NCBI RefSeq assembly: GCF_000633455.1
Contig: NZ_AYMG01000042.1
Location: 1 to 64,000, forward strand
DNA length: 64,000 nucleotides
Direction of reading: 5' to 3'
Origin: Pedobacter jeongneungensis
GTDB taxonomy: Bacteria; Bacteroidota; Bacteroidia; Sphingobacteriales; Sphingobacteriaceae
Part shown: positions 35,572 to 44,265 of the stretch, piece after piece
Position numbering within the stretch: the first letter of the stretch is position 1
Layout: each line of letters begins with the position of its first letter
Program-made: the position numbers and the translations under genes
The notes under the pieces: generated by a model
Told to the model about the DNA's origin: nothing
Databases searched by the model: none
Seen by the model: only the letters and a program-made list of their open reading frames with translations

Positions 35572-37155
35572 ATGAATACGACAATTAAAAGCGGAAATTC
35601 CGCACAAAATAATACCAATTACGATGTTATCATATCCGGTGCAGGACCTGTGGGGCTATTTCTCGCCTGCGAACTGACCTTAGCAAAATGCTCAGTATTG
35701 ATCCTCGAAAAAGCAACAGACCCACACTCCGTGCTAAAACAACTTCCTTTTGGTATCCGCGGACTTTCAGCACCTTCTATTGAGGCACTTTACCGTCGTG
35801 GGATGTTCCATGAACTCGAAATACACAAACAGCTAAAAAATCCACATCAGCATCAAACTCATAAACAAGGTGCACAAAGACAAGCGGGCCATTTTGCCGG
35901 CATTCCATTTTTAGAAGGCAATATCGACAGGTCACAATGGAAATACCGTTTGCCCAGCTCCACTGAAACCAGTTTGATCTCTGAAATGGCTGAACTGGAA
36001 AACATACTTTCGCGCCGTGCCGAAACTTTGGGCGTAACCATTAAACGTGGTGATGCCATTAGTCACTTCGATCAACATGCTGATGACGTAACCGTTCAAT
36101 CGGGTGGTGAAACTTTTACTGCCAAATGGTTGGTGGGTTGCGATGGTGCCCGCAGCGCAGTGCGTAAAGTTGGTGGTTTCGAATTTGCCGGTACCGAGCC
36201 GGAATTTACCGGTTATACCGCCAAAGTGGATATTTTAGATCCCGAAAAACTCCGCCCCGGCCGTAATGTAACCGAAAAAGGCATGTATATGCAATCGCAA
36301 CCGGGTTATATGGCCATACAGGATTTTGATGGTGGTGCTTTTCATGGTTCGGAGCAACCCATTACGCTCGAACATGTACAAGAAGTATTGCGCCGTGTTT
36401 CAGGAACTGACGTAACCCTTACCAAGTTACATATTGCCACCACCTGGACCGATAGGGCAAGGCAGGCCACTACCTACCGTAACGGGCGTGTACTTTTAGC
36501 TGGCGATGCGGCGCACATTCACGCACCTTTGGGCGGCCAAGGCTTAAACCTCGGCCTGGGCGATGCCATGAACCTGGGCTGGAAACTTGCCGCCACCATT
36601 AATAACACAGCACCTGAAGGTTTGCTCGATAGTTATTGTACTGAAAGACATCCCATCGGCATAAAGGTGCTAGATTGGTCGCGGGCACAGGTAGAAATTA
36701 TGAAACCTACGCCACAGGCCAAGGCACTGCATGCCATTGTAAGCGACTTAATGAACACCCGTGATGGCGCCACCTATATGGCTGAAAGGGTTTGGGGCAT
36801 TTCTACACATTATGATCTTGGCGATCATCATCCCTTATTAGGTTATAGCGTGCCCAATTTCGAATTTGAAAACGGTAATACCATTGGCGATTTGATGCAC
36901 GATGGTAAAGGTATTTTGCTTGATTTTGAGAACAATGCCACACTTAAGAATTTTGCTGCAAAGTACGATCAGTTAAAGTACACTTCTGGAAATGTAAAAA
37001 ACAGTTTGGGCTTAAACGCACTGTTGATACGCCCCGATGGTATTGTTGCCTGGGTTTCGGAAAGTGAAGCAGATTATAATAAACTTCAGGAAGAAGCAGA
37101 TAAATGGTTTGTGTCGAGCGAACAAATATCCGTTTCGGTAAAGGGATCGTTTTAA
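35572..37155 (+). CDS. FAD-dependent aromatic monooxygenase
   Basis: A 527-residue flavoprotein of the p-hydroxybenzoate/polyketide hydroxylase class. The N-terminal FAD motif is Ser-Gly-Ala-Gly-Pro-Val-Gly-Leu (about 24-31). Asp-Gly lies in Gly-Cys-Asp-Gly-Ala-Arg-Ser (about 197), and a second FAD motif, Leu-Ala-Gly-Asp-Ala-Ala-His-Ile-His-Ala-Pro-Leu-Gly-Gly-Gln-Gly, lies near 305-322. A thioredoxin-like C-terminal extension (about 420-527) lacks a Cys pair. Such enzymes hydroxylate phenolic compounds or inactivate aromatic antibiotics such as rifampicin or tetracycline. The substrate here is not deducible. Confidence 0.93.
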   Translation: MNTTIKSGNSAQNNTNYDVIISGAGPVGLFLACELTLAKCSVLILEKATDPHSVLKQLPFGIRGLSAPSIEALYRRGMFHELEIHKQLKNPHQHQTHKQGAQRQAGHFAGIPFLEGNIDRSQWKYRLPSSTETSLISEMAELENILSRRAETLGVTIKRGDAISHFDQHADDVTVQSGGETFTAKWLVGCDGARSAVRKVGGFEFAGTEPEFTGYTAKVDILDPEKLRPGRNVTEKGMYMQSQPGYMAIQDFDGGAFHGSEQPITLEHVQEVLRRVSGTDVTLTKLHIATTWTDRARQATTYRNGRVLLAGDAAHIHAPLGGQGLNLGLGDAMNLGWKLAATINNTAPEGLLDSYCTERHPIGIKVLDWSRAQVEIMKPTPQAKALHAIVSDLMNTRDGATYMAERVWGISTHYDLGDHHPLLGYSVPNFEFENGNTIGDLMHDGKGILLDFENNATLKNFAAKYDQLKYTSGNVKNSLGLNALLIRPDGIVAWVSESEADYNKLQEEADKWFVSSEQISVSVKGSF

Positions 37156-37174
37156 TTCCTAAGTTCCGAGGAAT

Positions 37175-37282
37175 CGTCATTGCGAGGTACGAAGCAATCT
37201 TAAAACGATCGCTACTAGCGTGCGCATTAAAATTGCTTCCCCGAAAAGCCGGGGTTGGCTGTCGTTCCTCCTCGTAATGACG
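37175..37282. repeat. Dispersed hairpin repeat between convergent genes
   Basis: Arms CGTCATTGCGAGG (37175-37187) and CCTCGTAATGACG (37270-37282) are nearly perfect inverted repeats, with nested GAAGCAAT/ATTGCTTC pairing inside. The same left arm is at 112-124. Its position between convergent genes suggests a REP-like element that could also end transcription. Confidence 0.7.
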
Positions 37283-37314
37283 ACTTTTCTCTTCAGTCCC
37301 TAACTTCTATTAAC

Positions 37315-38055
37315 TTAAGCGTTCAATCCACCATCAATGGTTAAAAACGAACCGGTAATGTATTTAGCTTCATCACTTGCTATAAAATTTACAAAAGCTG
37401 CGATATCCTCTACCGTACCATATTCCGGCAATGCCATACGTGTTCTTAAGAAATCTGCCAAAGGTGCATCTGCCGGGTTCATATCCGTATTGGTTGGTCC
37501 AGGCTGAACCAGGTTTACTGTTATCTTACGCGCACCCAGGTCGCGGGCCAAACCACGGGTAAAACCTTGGAGTGCCGATTTGCTCATGGTATATAAGGTG
37601 GTTTCAGGTCCAACAGCGTTATCGCCCATATTACTACCGATAGTAATAATCCGGCCACCTTCTGGCATGCCTTTTACCGCAGCCAAAGCCGCTACAAAAA
37701 CCGCTTGAACGTTAATAGCCATAATGTTGTTATAATCTTCAAGCGTATGCTCTTCGAAAGCCTTACCGATGTAGATCCCAGCGTTGTTGATCAGGATATC
37801 AATACGGCCAAAATCGGCAATGGTTTTGGCTACTGCTGCGGTTACTTCAGCAGGTACGGCACTATTGGCTTTTAAAGCAAGGGCTGCACCGCCAGCTGCT
37901 TCAACATCGGCTACAACTGCCTGCGCCTTTTCGGGCGAACTGGCATAAGTAAATACAACTTTTGCACCTTCGGCAGCCAGTTTTTTCACAATTGCGGCAC
38001 CTATACCCCTGCTTCCTCCGGTTACCAGGGCTATTTTATCTGTTAATTTTTTCAT
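37315..38055 (-). CDS. SDR-family oxidoreductase
   Basis: A 246-residue classical SDR. It has Gly-Gly-Ser-Arg-Gly-Ile-Gly (about 13-19) and Asn-Asn-Ala-Gly. The catalytic Ser is in Ile-Gly-Ser-Asn-Met-Gly-Asp, and Tyr-Thr-Met-Ser-Lys is the YxxxK pair. It ends Gly-Ser-Phe-Leu-Thr-Ile-Asp-Gly-Gly. It resembles 3-oxoacyl-ACP-reductase-like enzymes of unknown substrate. It is divergent from the HxlR regulator, with a palindromic site between them, so regulation by HxlR is likely. Confidence 0.93.
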   Translation of the reverse strand: MKKLTDKIALVTGGSRGIGAAIVKKLAAEGAKVVFTYASSPEKAQAVVADVEAAGGAALALKANSAVPAEVTAAVAKTIADFGRIDILINNAGIYIGKAFEEHTLEDYNNIMAINVQAVFVAALAAVKGMPEGGRIITIGSNMGDNAVGPETTLYTMSKSALQGFTRGLARDLGARKITVNLVQPGPTNTDMNPADAPLADFLRTRMALPEYGTVEDIAAFVNFIASDEAKYITGSFLTIDGGLNA

Positions 38056-38094
38056 CTGATTTCTAAATTTTCTGCTAAATTAAAACAGATGCTG

Positions 38095-38132
38095 TACATT
38101 TGGGAGTAAGCAACAAATTGTTAGGTACTAAC
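38095..38132 (+). promoter_or_regulatory. HxlR promoter and palindromic operator
   Basis: A -7 box TACATTTG (38095-38102) matches TAnnTTTG. Just downstream is the perfect palindrome GTTAGGTACTAAC (38120-38132), followed by a further GTTAG half-site. The position, overlapping the leader of the HxlR gene and close to the SDR promoter, suits autoregulation and control of both divergent genes. Confidence 0.5.
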
Positions 38133-38145
38133 AAAAAAGTTAGAA

Positions 38146-38535
38146 ATGAGAAAAGAAACATCAACCAATGCATTGAACGAAAAAAAGATGATCGACAGTT
38201 GTGGCATGTCGTCGTCACTTGCGGTAATTGGCGGAAGATGGAAGCCCGCCATATTGTGCCGCCTATCTTACGGCACCATGCGCTATGGTGAACTTAAAAA
38301 GGATATTGAAGGAATATCGGAACGCATGCTGGTAGCACAATTAAGAGAATTGGAGAAAGACCAGATCATTACCCGCATGGTTTTCCCTGAAGTACCGCCG
38401 AGGGTAGAATATCAGTTAACCGATTTGGGCCGCACCATGAAAACCATGCTCAGCACCATGTCTGATTGGGGGAACATGTATCGTAATCACATCAACCAAA
38501 GCCAGAAAGAACTGGCTGAAACAACTATCGATTAG
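38146..38535 (+). CDS. HxlR-family transcriptional regulator
   Basis: A 129-residue winged-helix regulator. It has the conserved early Cys (Ser-Cys-Gly-Met), Ile-Gly-Gly-Arg-Trp-Lys-Pro-Ala-Ile-Leu, Met-Arg-Tyr-Gly-Glu-Leu-Lys-Lys-Asp-Ile-Glu-Gly-Ile-Ser-Glu-Arg-Met-Leu and Pro-Pro-Arg-Val-Glu-Tyr-Gln-Leu-Thr-Asp-Leu-Gly. These regulators often sense electrophiles or quinones through the N-terminal Cys. It is divergent from the SDR gene, its likely target. Confidence 0.94.
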   Translation: MRKETSTNALNEKKMIDSCGMSSSLAVIGGRWKPAILCRLSYGTMRYGELKKDIEGISERMLVAQLRELEKDQIITRMVFPEVPPRVEYQLTDLGRTMKTMLSTMSDWGNMYRNHINQSQKELAETTID

Positions 38536-38636
38536 CTCATTTAATTGATGACCGGGCTAATATAAAATATTGCATTTTACTACCTTTAACAACGGCTTTC
38601 AAATAAATACCTGGCTTTGATGGCTTAATTATACCT

Positions 38637-40595
38637 ATGAACAGAGATCAAACAGACTTTTTGCAGGGCGGTGGAGAAATGGGCAGCCTGATTAGGGCAT
38701 ATAACTGGGAGAGCAGTCCCTTAGGAAATCCTGACCAATGGGATTCGGCATTAAAGTCGATGGTGAGCATGATGCTTAGTACGCATTTCCCTATCCTGAT
38801 CTGCTGGGGAACTGAATATATACAGCTTTATAATGATGCTTTCAGACCGATAAACGGCACAAACAAACATCCACAGGCTTTAGGTGGAAGCGCAAAAGAT
38901 ACATATGCCGAAATATGGGATACCATTGGGCCTATGTTTAAAAAAGTAAGAAAGGGCGAAACTTATGGCTTTCCCAACTTTATTGTTCCCTTAAACCGCA
39001 ACGGTTATATTGAGCAGTGTTACTTCGATTTTTCTTATAGCCCTATCAAAAGCAGTAAGGGTATTGCAGAAGGTATTCTGGTAATCTGCAAAGAAACAAC
39101 TGCACAGGTTAAAGCCATCAATAGCATTAGCGAGGCCAAAGCAGAGCTTGATTTCGCTATCGAAGCGGCCGAACTAGGCACCTGGGACCTCAATCCGCTT
39201 ACCCGTAAATTTATTGGTAACGACAGGCTTAAATCGTGGTTTGGTTTAGATGCAGCTGCCGAAATCGACCTTTCTAAAGCTACTGATGTAATTGCCGATC
39301 ATGACCGCCAAAAGGTGCTTGATGCCATTGCAAAGGCAATGGATTACGACTCAGGAGGGCACTATTCTATAGAGTACCATATCATTAACCCTAAAGATGA
39401 TCAATCCAGGCTGGTAAGGGCCAAAGGAAAAGCCCTTTTTAACGAAAACAGACAGGTTACCCGCTTTAGTGGCACTTTACAGGATATTACCGGAGAACAC
39501 AATGCATTATCGGAAGTAAAGGATAGTAACCACCGCTTGGAACTTGCCCTCGAACAGGCGCGCCTCTCAAAAATGGCGGCCAAAATGGGCACATTTGATA
39601 TGGACCTCAAACTAGGTACTTTAGAATGGGATGAACGCTGCCGCATACTTTTTGGCATTAGCCACCACAATACTGTTTCTTACGAACACGATTTCTTGCG
39701 GGGTCTTTATCCAGATGACCGTGAACGGGTTATTGAGTGTATCAAAGACGTATATAACAAAGCAAAAACCAATGGCGATTATGATATCGAATACCGTACG
39801 GTAGGCGCAGAAGATGGCCAGATCAGATGGGTAAAAGCGCAGGGAAAGGCCTATTTTGATGCCGAAGCCAAACCGATCCGTTTTATCGGTTCGGTATTGG
39901 ATATTACGGAGCAAAAACATGATGAGCTGAGGAAAAATGATTTTATCGGCATGGTGAGTCACGAGCTTAAAACCCCACTTACCTCGCTTAAAGCCTACAT
40001 GCAACTCCTACCGCTTAAAATACAGGATATTGGGGTAGCCAAAACGATCATCACCAAGGTAGAAAGCCAGATCAGGAAAATGTCTACACTTATTAATGGT
40101 TTTCTGGATGTTTCGCGTTTAGAATCCGGTAAAATTTCGCTTGAGATGAGCCATTTTGTCCTCTCCGATCTGATTGATGAAATGATCGCAGATTTTGAAA
40201 TGTTAATGGCCACCCATCAGATCATTCACCATCCCTGCACAGCTTTTGAAGTTAAGGCGGATAGGGATAAACTGGGCTCGGTAATTACCAACCTCATCGG
40301 CAATGCCATTAAATACTCGCCATCAGGGAGTAAAATTGAAATCCGTTGTGCAAAAGAGGGCAATATGGCAACTGTAAGTATCAAAGATGAAGGGATAGGG
40401 ATAAAAAAGGAAGATACTCAAAGGCTTTTTGAACGCTTTTTCAGGGCCGATAACAGGAATACCAAAACCATTTCGGGCTTTGGCATAGGCCTCTATCTCA
40501 GCGCCGAAATTGTAAAAAGACACCACGGTACCATCGAGGTAAATAGTAGCCTGAATGAGGGTTCTACATTTATTTTTTCTGTTCCGTTAGGATGA
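38637..40595 (+). CDS. PAS-domain sensor histidine kinase
   Basis: A 652-residue kinase without obvious membrane segments. It has an N-terminal PAS/GAF-like part (about 20-160) and two PAS domains with PAC segments (about 165-290 and 300-425). The H-box Phe-Ile-Gly-Met-Val-Ser-His-Glu-Leu-Lys-Thr-Pro-Leu puts the phospho-His near residue 441. The N-box is Asn-Leu-Ile-Gly-Asn-Ala-Ile-Lys-Tyr, and the G boxes are Asp-Glu-Gly-Ile-Gly-Ile and Gly-Phe-Gly-Ile-Gly-Leu. It is cytosolic and so probably senses an internal signal. No cognate response regulator is adjacent. The orphan receiver at 61737 is far away. Confidence 0.95.
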   Translation: MNRDQTDFLQGGGEMGSLIRAYNWESSPLGNPDQWDSALKSMVSMMLSTHFPILICWGTEYIQLYNDAFRPINGTNKHPQALGGSAKDTYAEIWDTIGPMFKKVRKGETYGFPNFIVPLNRNGYIEQCYFDFSYSPIKSSKGIAEGILVICKETTAQVKAINSISEAKAELDFAIEAAELGTWDLNPLTRKFIGNDRLKSWFGLDAAAEIDLSKATDVIADHDRQKVLDAIAKAMDYDSGGHYSIEYHIINPKDDQSRLVRAKGKALFNENRQVTRFSGTLQDITGEHNALSEVKDSNHRLELALEQARLSKMAAKMGTFDMDLKLGTLEWDERCRILFGISHHNTVSYEHDFLRGLYPDDRERVIECIKDVYNKAKTNGDYDIEYRTVGAEDGQIRWVKAQGKAYFDAEAKPIRFIGSVLDITEQKHDELRKNDFIGMVSHELKTPLTSLKAYMQLLPLKIQDIGVAKTIITKVESQIRKMSTLINGFLDVSRLESGKISLEMSHFVLSDLIDEMIADFEMLMATHQIIHHPCTAFEVKADRDKLGSVITNLIGNAIKYSPSGSKIEIRCAKEGNMATVSIKDEGIGIKKEDTQRLFERFFRADNRNTKTISGFGIGLYLSAEIVKRHHGTIEVNSSLNEGSTFIFSVPLG

Positions 40596-40618
40596 CAAAA
40601 ATAAATAATGTTTCATTT

Positions 40619-41235
40619 GATTTGGAAAGCAGGAACAGTAGTTCTTTTTAATGTTAGTCCTGCTTTTCATTATAAGCCCGTTCCTGTAAATCGGCATGCC
40701 TCGCTTGCGGGCTTTCATTTAAATCAGGTTGTAAATTAAGGTCTATGCTGCTATTAGGGGTTACCTGGCATGGTGTGATTAAATCTTCAATCTGCACAAT
40801 GCAACCCTAAATAGTACCACTTACTCTGCCATCTAAACCCGATCAAAGTGAGATGCCACCGATTTTTTCTAAATCGGGGAGCAGAAACGGGAGCGGGGGC
40901 TCCAATTCACTAAAAGCTTCTGTTATTGATTTTCAAAAAAAAGCAACAGAAACTAAAGGATACATTTCCTTCGGTTTGGAAAGCAGGAACAGTAGTTCTT
41001 TTTAATGTTAGTCCTGCTTTGCGCTTGTAGTCCCGATTAAAAAAATCGGGAGCTACCACTGCAATCAGGTTTAAGTAGTTAGGTTTCTGCTGCTATTGAA
41101 TAGCATAATGCCCAATAATAATTTCTTCTACATTTTGCAACCGTGCCACCTAAAACTGCTCAAAGCGGGACTGCAATCTCCTAAAAGCTTCTGTTATTGA
41201 TTTCCCAAAAAAAGCATAAAAACTAAAGCTTAAAG
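40619..41235. repeat. Non-coding direct repeat, two copies about 354 bp apart
   Basis: There is no gene. The 46-bp word at 40621-40666 recurs identically at 40975-41020. It contains an inverted repeat, AAAGCAGGA with TCCTGCTTT, spanning a 23-bp loop. A second shared word, AAAAGCTTCTGTTATTGATTT, is near 40914 and 41182. The sequence between differs by gaps and substitutions, so the spacer (40596-41354) is a degenerate tandem duplication of one hairpin-containing unit. Confidence 0.75.
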
Positions 41236-41354
41236 TAGTTCTGTCTATGGTTTTTGGCTACAACATCAACTGATTTGGCTAAATCAATCTTCTGCACTCC
41301 CCCGATATTTGCTTCATCAAAAAGTTAAATTATTGTTTAAATAAAAATTCAATC

Positions 41355-42245
41355 ATGCGTGTATTTGTAACAGGAGCCACAGGTTTTGTAGGTTCCGCAA
41401 TCGTTAAAGAATTAATCAATGCTGGCCATCAGGTTTTAGGTTTAGCCCGCTCAGATGCCTCAGCCAATGCGTTAATTGCGGCTGGCGCGGAGGTACATCG
41501 CGGCGACCTTACCGATTTAAATAGCCTGCGCAGTGGAGCAGCGGCTACTGATGGCGTAATCCATACGGGTTTTATCCACGATTTTACCCGTTATAAAGAA
41601 ATGTGCGAGGTTGATAAACTTGCCATCGAAGCTATTGGAGCGGAGTTGGCTGGTTCCAACCGTCCTTTTATTGTAACTTCAGGTACCGCTTTAGTAAGTC
41701 CGGGGAAATTGGCTACCGAAGCTATTATTCCCGCTCCAGGCGCCTCGGTCCACCCCCGTGTATCAGAACAAACTGCCGACGCTGTTGCAACGCTTGGGGT
41801 GCGTTCGGCCGTGGTACGTTTATCGCCATCAGTGCATGATGAAGGAGATTATGGTTTTGTGCCTATGCTGATAAACATTGCCCGCGAAAAAGGCATTTCG
41901 GCCTACATCGGCGAAGGCCTTAACTGCTGGACAGCGGTACACCGTTTAGATGCAGCCGTACTTTACAGGCTGGCTTTAGAAAATGCGACACCACGCGCCA
42001 GGTATCATGGTGTGGCCGAAGAAGCGATTACCTTTAAAACCATTGCTGAAACCATTGGCAAACAGCTTAATATTCCAGTGGTATCAGTACCCGCAGCAGA
42101 GGCAGCTGAACATTTTGGATGGCTTAGCGGTTTTGCCTGCATAGATTGTCCGGCATCGAATAAAATTACCCGCGAAAGTTTAAACTGGCAGCCAACTCAG
42201 ATAAATTTGATTGCAGATATGGAAAAAGGACATTATTTTAAATAA
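41355..42245 (+). CDS. NAD-dependent epimerase/dehydratase-family (extended SDR) protein
   Basis: A 296-residue protein with the extended-SDR cofactor motif Thr-Gly-Ala-Thr-Gly-Phe-Val-Gly (7-14) and Gly-Asp-Leu-Thr-Asp. The segment Val-Ile-His-Thr-Gly-Phe replaces the usual NAA region. It matches the group annotated as SDR or NmrA-like oxidoreductases acting on unknown small substrates. The catalytic Tyr-x-x-x-Lys pair is not obvious, so I cannot claim epimerase activity. It stands alone downstream of the direct-repeat spacer. Confidence 0.88.
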   Translation: MRVFVTGATGFVGSAIVKELINAGHQVLGLARSDASANALIAAGAEVHRGDLTDLNSLRSGAAATDGVIHTGFIHDFTRYKEMCEVDKLAIEAIGAELAGSNRPFIVTSGTALVSPGKLATEAIIPAPGASVHPRVSEQTADAVATLGVRSAVVRLSPSVHDEGDYGFVPMLINIAREKGISAYIGEGLNCWTAVHRLDAAVLYRLALENATPRARYHGVAEEAITFKTIAETIGKQLNIPVVSVPAAEAAEHFGWLSGFACIDCPASNKITRESLNWQPTQINLIADMEKGHYFK

Positions 42246-42254
42246 GATATAAAA

Positions 42255-42395
42255 TGTAAGGATGATGGAGTAAGTCCGAAAAGTCGGAGGTCGGAGGTTA
42301 GAAGATAAGGTGGTAAGATAAAGAGTATTAATTTTTTACTCGGCCACCCGCTCTGTGACCTCTGCGCCTTTCTCTTCGCGTGCTCTATGGTTAAA
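42255..42395. repeat. Single diverged copy of the 131-bp repeat
   Basis: AGTCCGAAAAGTCGGAGG near 42272, then AAGATAAGGTGG and a GACCTCTGCGCCTTTCTCTT / GCTCTATGGTTAAAA end, reproduce the order of words in the tandem units at 43122-44256. It lies on the other side of the DinB gene. Confidence 0.6.
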
Positions 42396-42400
42396 ACTCA

Positions 42401-42907
42401 TCATTTTCTTACCACCGCAGCAGTAACCATCAGCTGACCTACGTGGCGCATGGTATGTTCTGCAGCATGGAAGAGCAGGCCAATAACTGTTGAAGGAAGT
42501 TTGGCGCGACCGATGCCCCTAAAATCAGACAGTGTGTTTATATCTGTATTTTTTAATTGTTGTAAAGCAAAATCTACCTGGCGATTAAAACGACCTACCA
42601 GATCGGCTACAGCATATCCTTCAGCACTATCGGAGCCTTCTTCTGCCAGTTGTGAAAACTGAAATTCGGATAATCCTTCAGCCCTGGCATAAGTAAATAC
42701 CCGATCGAGTACTCCACTTAAATGCTGAAGGTGAAAACCTGTAGATGCCATGCCTGCAGGGCGTTCCCAAAGTAGTGCTATCGGAAATTCATGCATGTAT
42801 TCATTAATTTCTTCCCGAGCCTGTAAAAGTGCATGAGCCACTGGTTGTAACAACGGATCAACATCAGGTATTGGTCCTCTTTGCCAAACTTCCAATTTTT
42901 GCGACAT
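42401..42907 (-). CDS. DinB-family protein
   Basis: A 168-residue DinB_2-type helical bundle. The likely metal ligands are His in Gly-Phe-His-Leu-Gln-His-Leu-Ser (about 57-60) and the two in Phe-His-Ala-Ala-Glu-His-Thr-Met-Arg-His (about 145-153). The function in Bacteroidota is mostly unknown. It is followed upstream by a 53-residue two-helix membrane peptide gene 18 bp away on the same strand, so the two are likely one transcript. Confidence 0.87.
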   Translation of the reverse strand: MSQKLEVWQRGPIPDVDPLLQPVAHALLQAREEINEYMHEFPIALLWERPAGMASTGFHLQHLSGVLDRVFTYARAEGLSEFQFSQLAEEGSDSAEGYAVADLVGRFNRQVDFALQQLKNTDINTLSDFRGIGRAKLPSTVIGLLFHAAEHTMRHVGQLMVTAAVVRK

Positions 42908-42925
42908 ATTCGAATTGCCGATAAA

Positions 42926-43087
42926 TTAAAGATAAGCAATCGTTACAATCACCACCCAGATCAGGCTAAATACACCGCCAAAATAAACCATGGGCATATT
43001 CTGCTTAAGGTTTTTCTTTACAAAAGCGGCATAAATAATCCAGCTAAAAAAGACAATAAAATATAGTGGAACTGCAAATAACAACAT
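42926..43087 (-). CDS. Small two-helix membrane protein
   Basis: A 53-residue frame: Met-Leu-Leu-Phe-Ala-Val-Pro-Leu-Tyr-Phe starts one hydrophobic helix (about 1-22). A short basic loop follows (Lys-Lys-Asn-Leu-Lys), then a second helix (about 32-53). Codon use and hydrophobic pattern are convincing for a real gene. It sits 18 bp upstream of the DinB gene. Function unknown. Confidence 0.6.
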   Translation of the reverse strand: MLLFAVPLYFIVFFSWIIYAAFVKKNLKQNMPMVYFGGVFSLIWVVIVTIAYL

Positions 43088-43121
43088 AGTATTAGAGATT
43101 GGTAATCAAATATAATTAAAT

Positions 43122-44256
43122 AGTCCGAAAAGTCAGAAGTCAGAGGTCCGAAGATAAGGTGCAAATAGCCATGCGACTAATACGAACTATGCTCCCAGCT
43201 CTGTGCCCTTTGCGCCTTTCTCTTTGTGCGCTCTGTGGTTAAAAATGGAAGAAGTCCGAAAAGTCAGAAGTCGGAGGTCCGAAGATAAGGTGCAAATAGC
43301 CATGCGACTAATACAAACTATGCTCCCAGCTCTGTGCGCTTTGCGCCTTTCTCTTTGTGCGCTCTGTGGTTAAAATGGAAGAAAGTCCAAAAGTCAGAAG
43401 TCGGAGGTCCGAAGATAAGGTGCAAATAGCCATGCGACTAATACAAACTATGCTCCCTGCGCTCTGTGGTTAAAAATGGAAGAAGTCCGAAAAGTCAGAG
43501 GTCGGAGGTCCGAAGATAAGGCAAATAGCCATGCGACTAATACAAACTATGCTCCCAGCTCTGTTCTCTCTGCGCCTTTCTCTTTGTGCGCTCTGTGGTT
43601 AAAATGGAAGAAGTCCGAAAAGTCAGAGGTCGGAGGTCCGAAGATAAGGTGCAATAGGCAAGCGCTTATAATAATTGCTATGCTCCCAGCTCTGTGCCCT
43701 TTGCGCCTTTCTCTTTGTGCGCTCTGTGGTTAAAATGGAAGAAGTCCGAAAAGTCAGAGGTCGGAGGTCCGAAGATAAGGTGCAATAGGCAAGCGCTTAT
43801 AATAATTGCTATGCTCCCAGCTCTGTGCACTCTGCGCCTTCTCTTTGTGCGCTCTGTGGTTAAAAATGGAAGAAGTCCGAAAAGTCAGAGGTCGGAGGTC
43901 CGAAGATAAGGTGCAAATAGCCACGCGGCTAATACAAACTATGCTCCCAGCTCTGTGCGTTTTGCGCCTTTCTCTTTGTGCGCTCTGTGGTTAAAAATGG
44001 AAGAAGTCCGAAAAGTCAGAGGTCGGAGGTCCGAAGATAAGGTGAAAATAGCCATGCAACTAATACAAACTATGCTTTCCAGCTCTGTGCCCTTTGCGCC
44101 TTTCTCTTTGTGCGCTCTGTGGTTAAAAATGGAAGAAAGTCCAAAAGTCAGAGGTCGGAGATCCGAAGATAAGGTGCAAATAGCCATGCGACTAATACAA
44201 ACTATGCTCCCAGCTCTGTGCCCTTTGCGCCCTTCTCTCTGTGCGCTCTGTGGTTA
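43122..44256. repeat. Tandem array of nine units of about 131 bp
   Basis: Units start at 43122, 43253, 43384, 43484, 43612, 43743, 43874, 44005 and 44138. Spacings are 131, 131, 100, 128, 131, 131, 131 and 133 bp. Each unit runs AGTCCGAAAAGTCAG, TCGGAGGTCCGAAGATAAGGTG, AATAGCCATGCGACTAATAC, CTATGCTCCCAGCTCTGTG, TTTGCGCCTTTCTCTTTGTG and CGCTCTGTGGTTAAAA. The fourth spacing is a 31-bp deletion. Long frames read through the array on both strands are by-products of the unit length (131 is not a multiple of 3) and are not genes. The array ends 10 bp from the stop of the STN/LA_2272 gene at 44266. Confidence 0.95.
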
Positions 44257-44265
44257 GATCACACA

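Noticed and set aside
43122-44256. CRISPR array
   Set aside because: Units are contiguous and near identical over their full length, with no variable spacers and no cas genes.
43476-44257. Long overlapping open frames on both strands encoding repeated Arg/Ser/Cys-rich peptides
   Set aside because: They arise from reading a 131-bp tandem repeat in three frames. They have no plausible starts, and the protein repeats follow from the DNA repeats.
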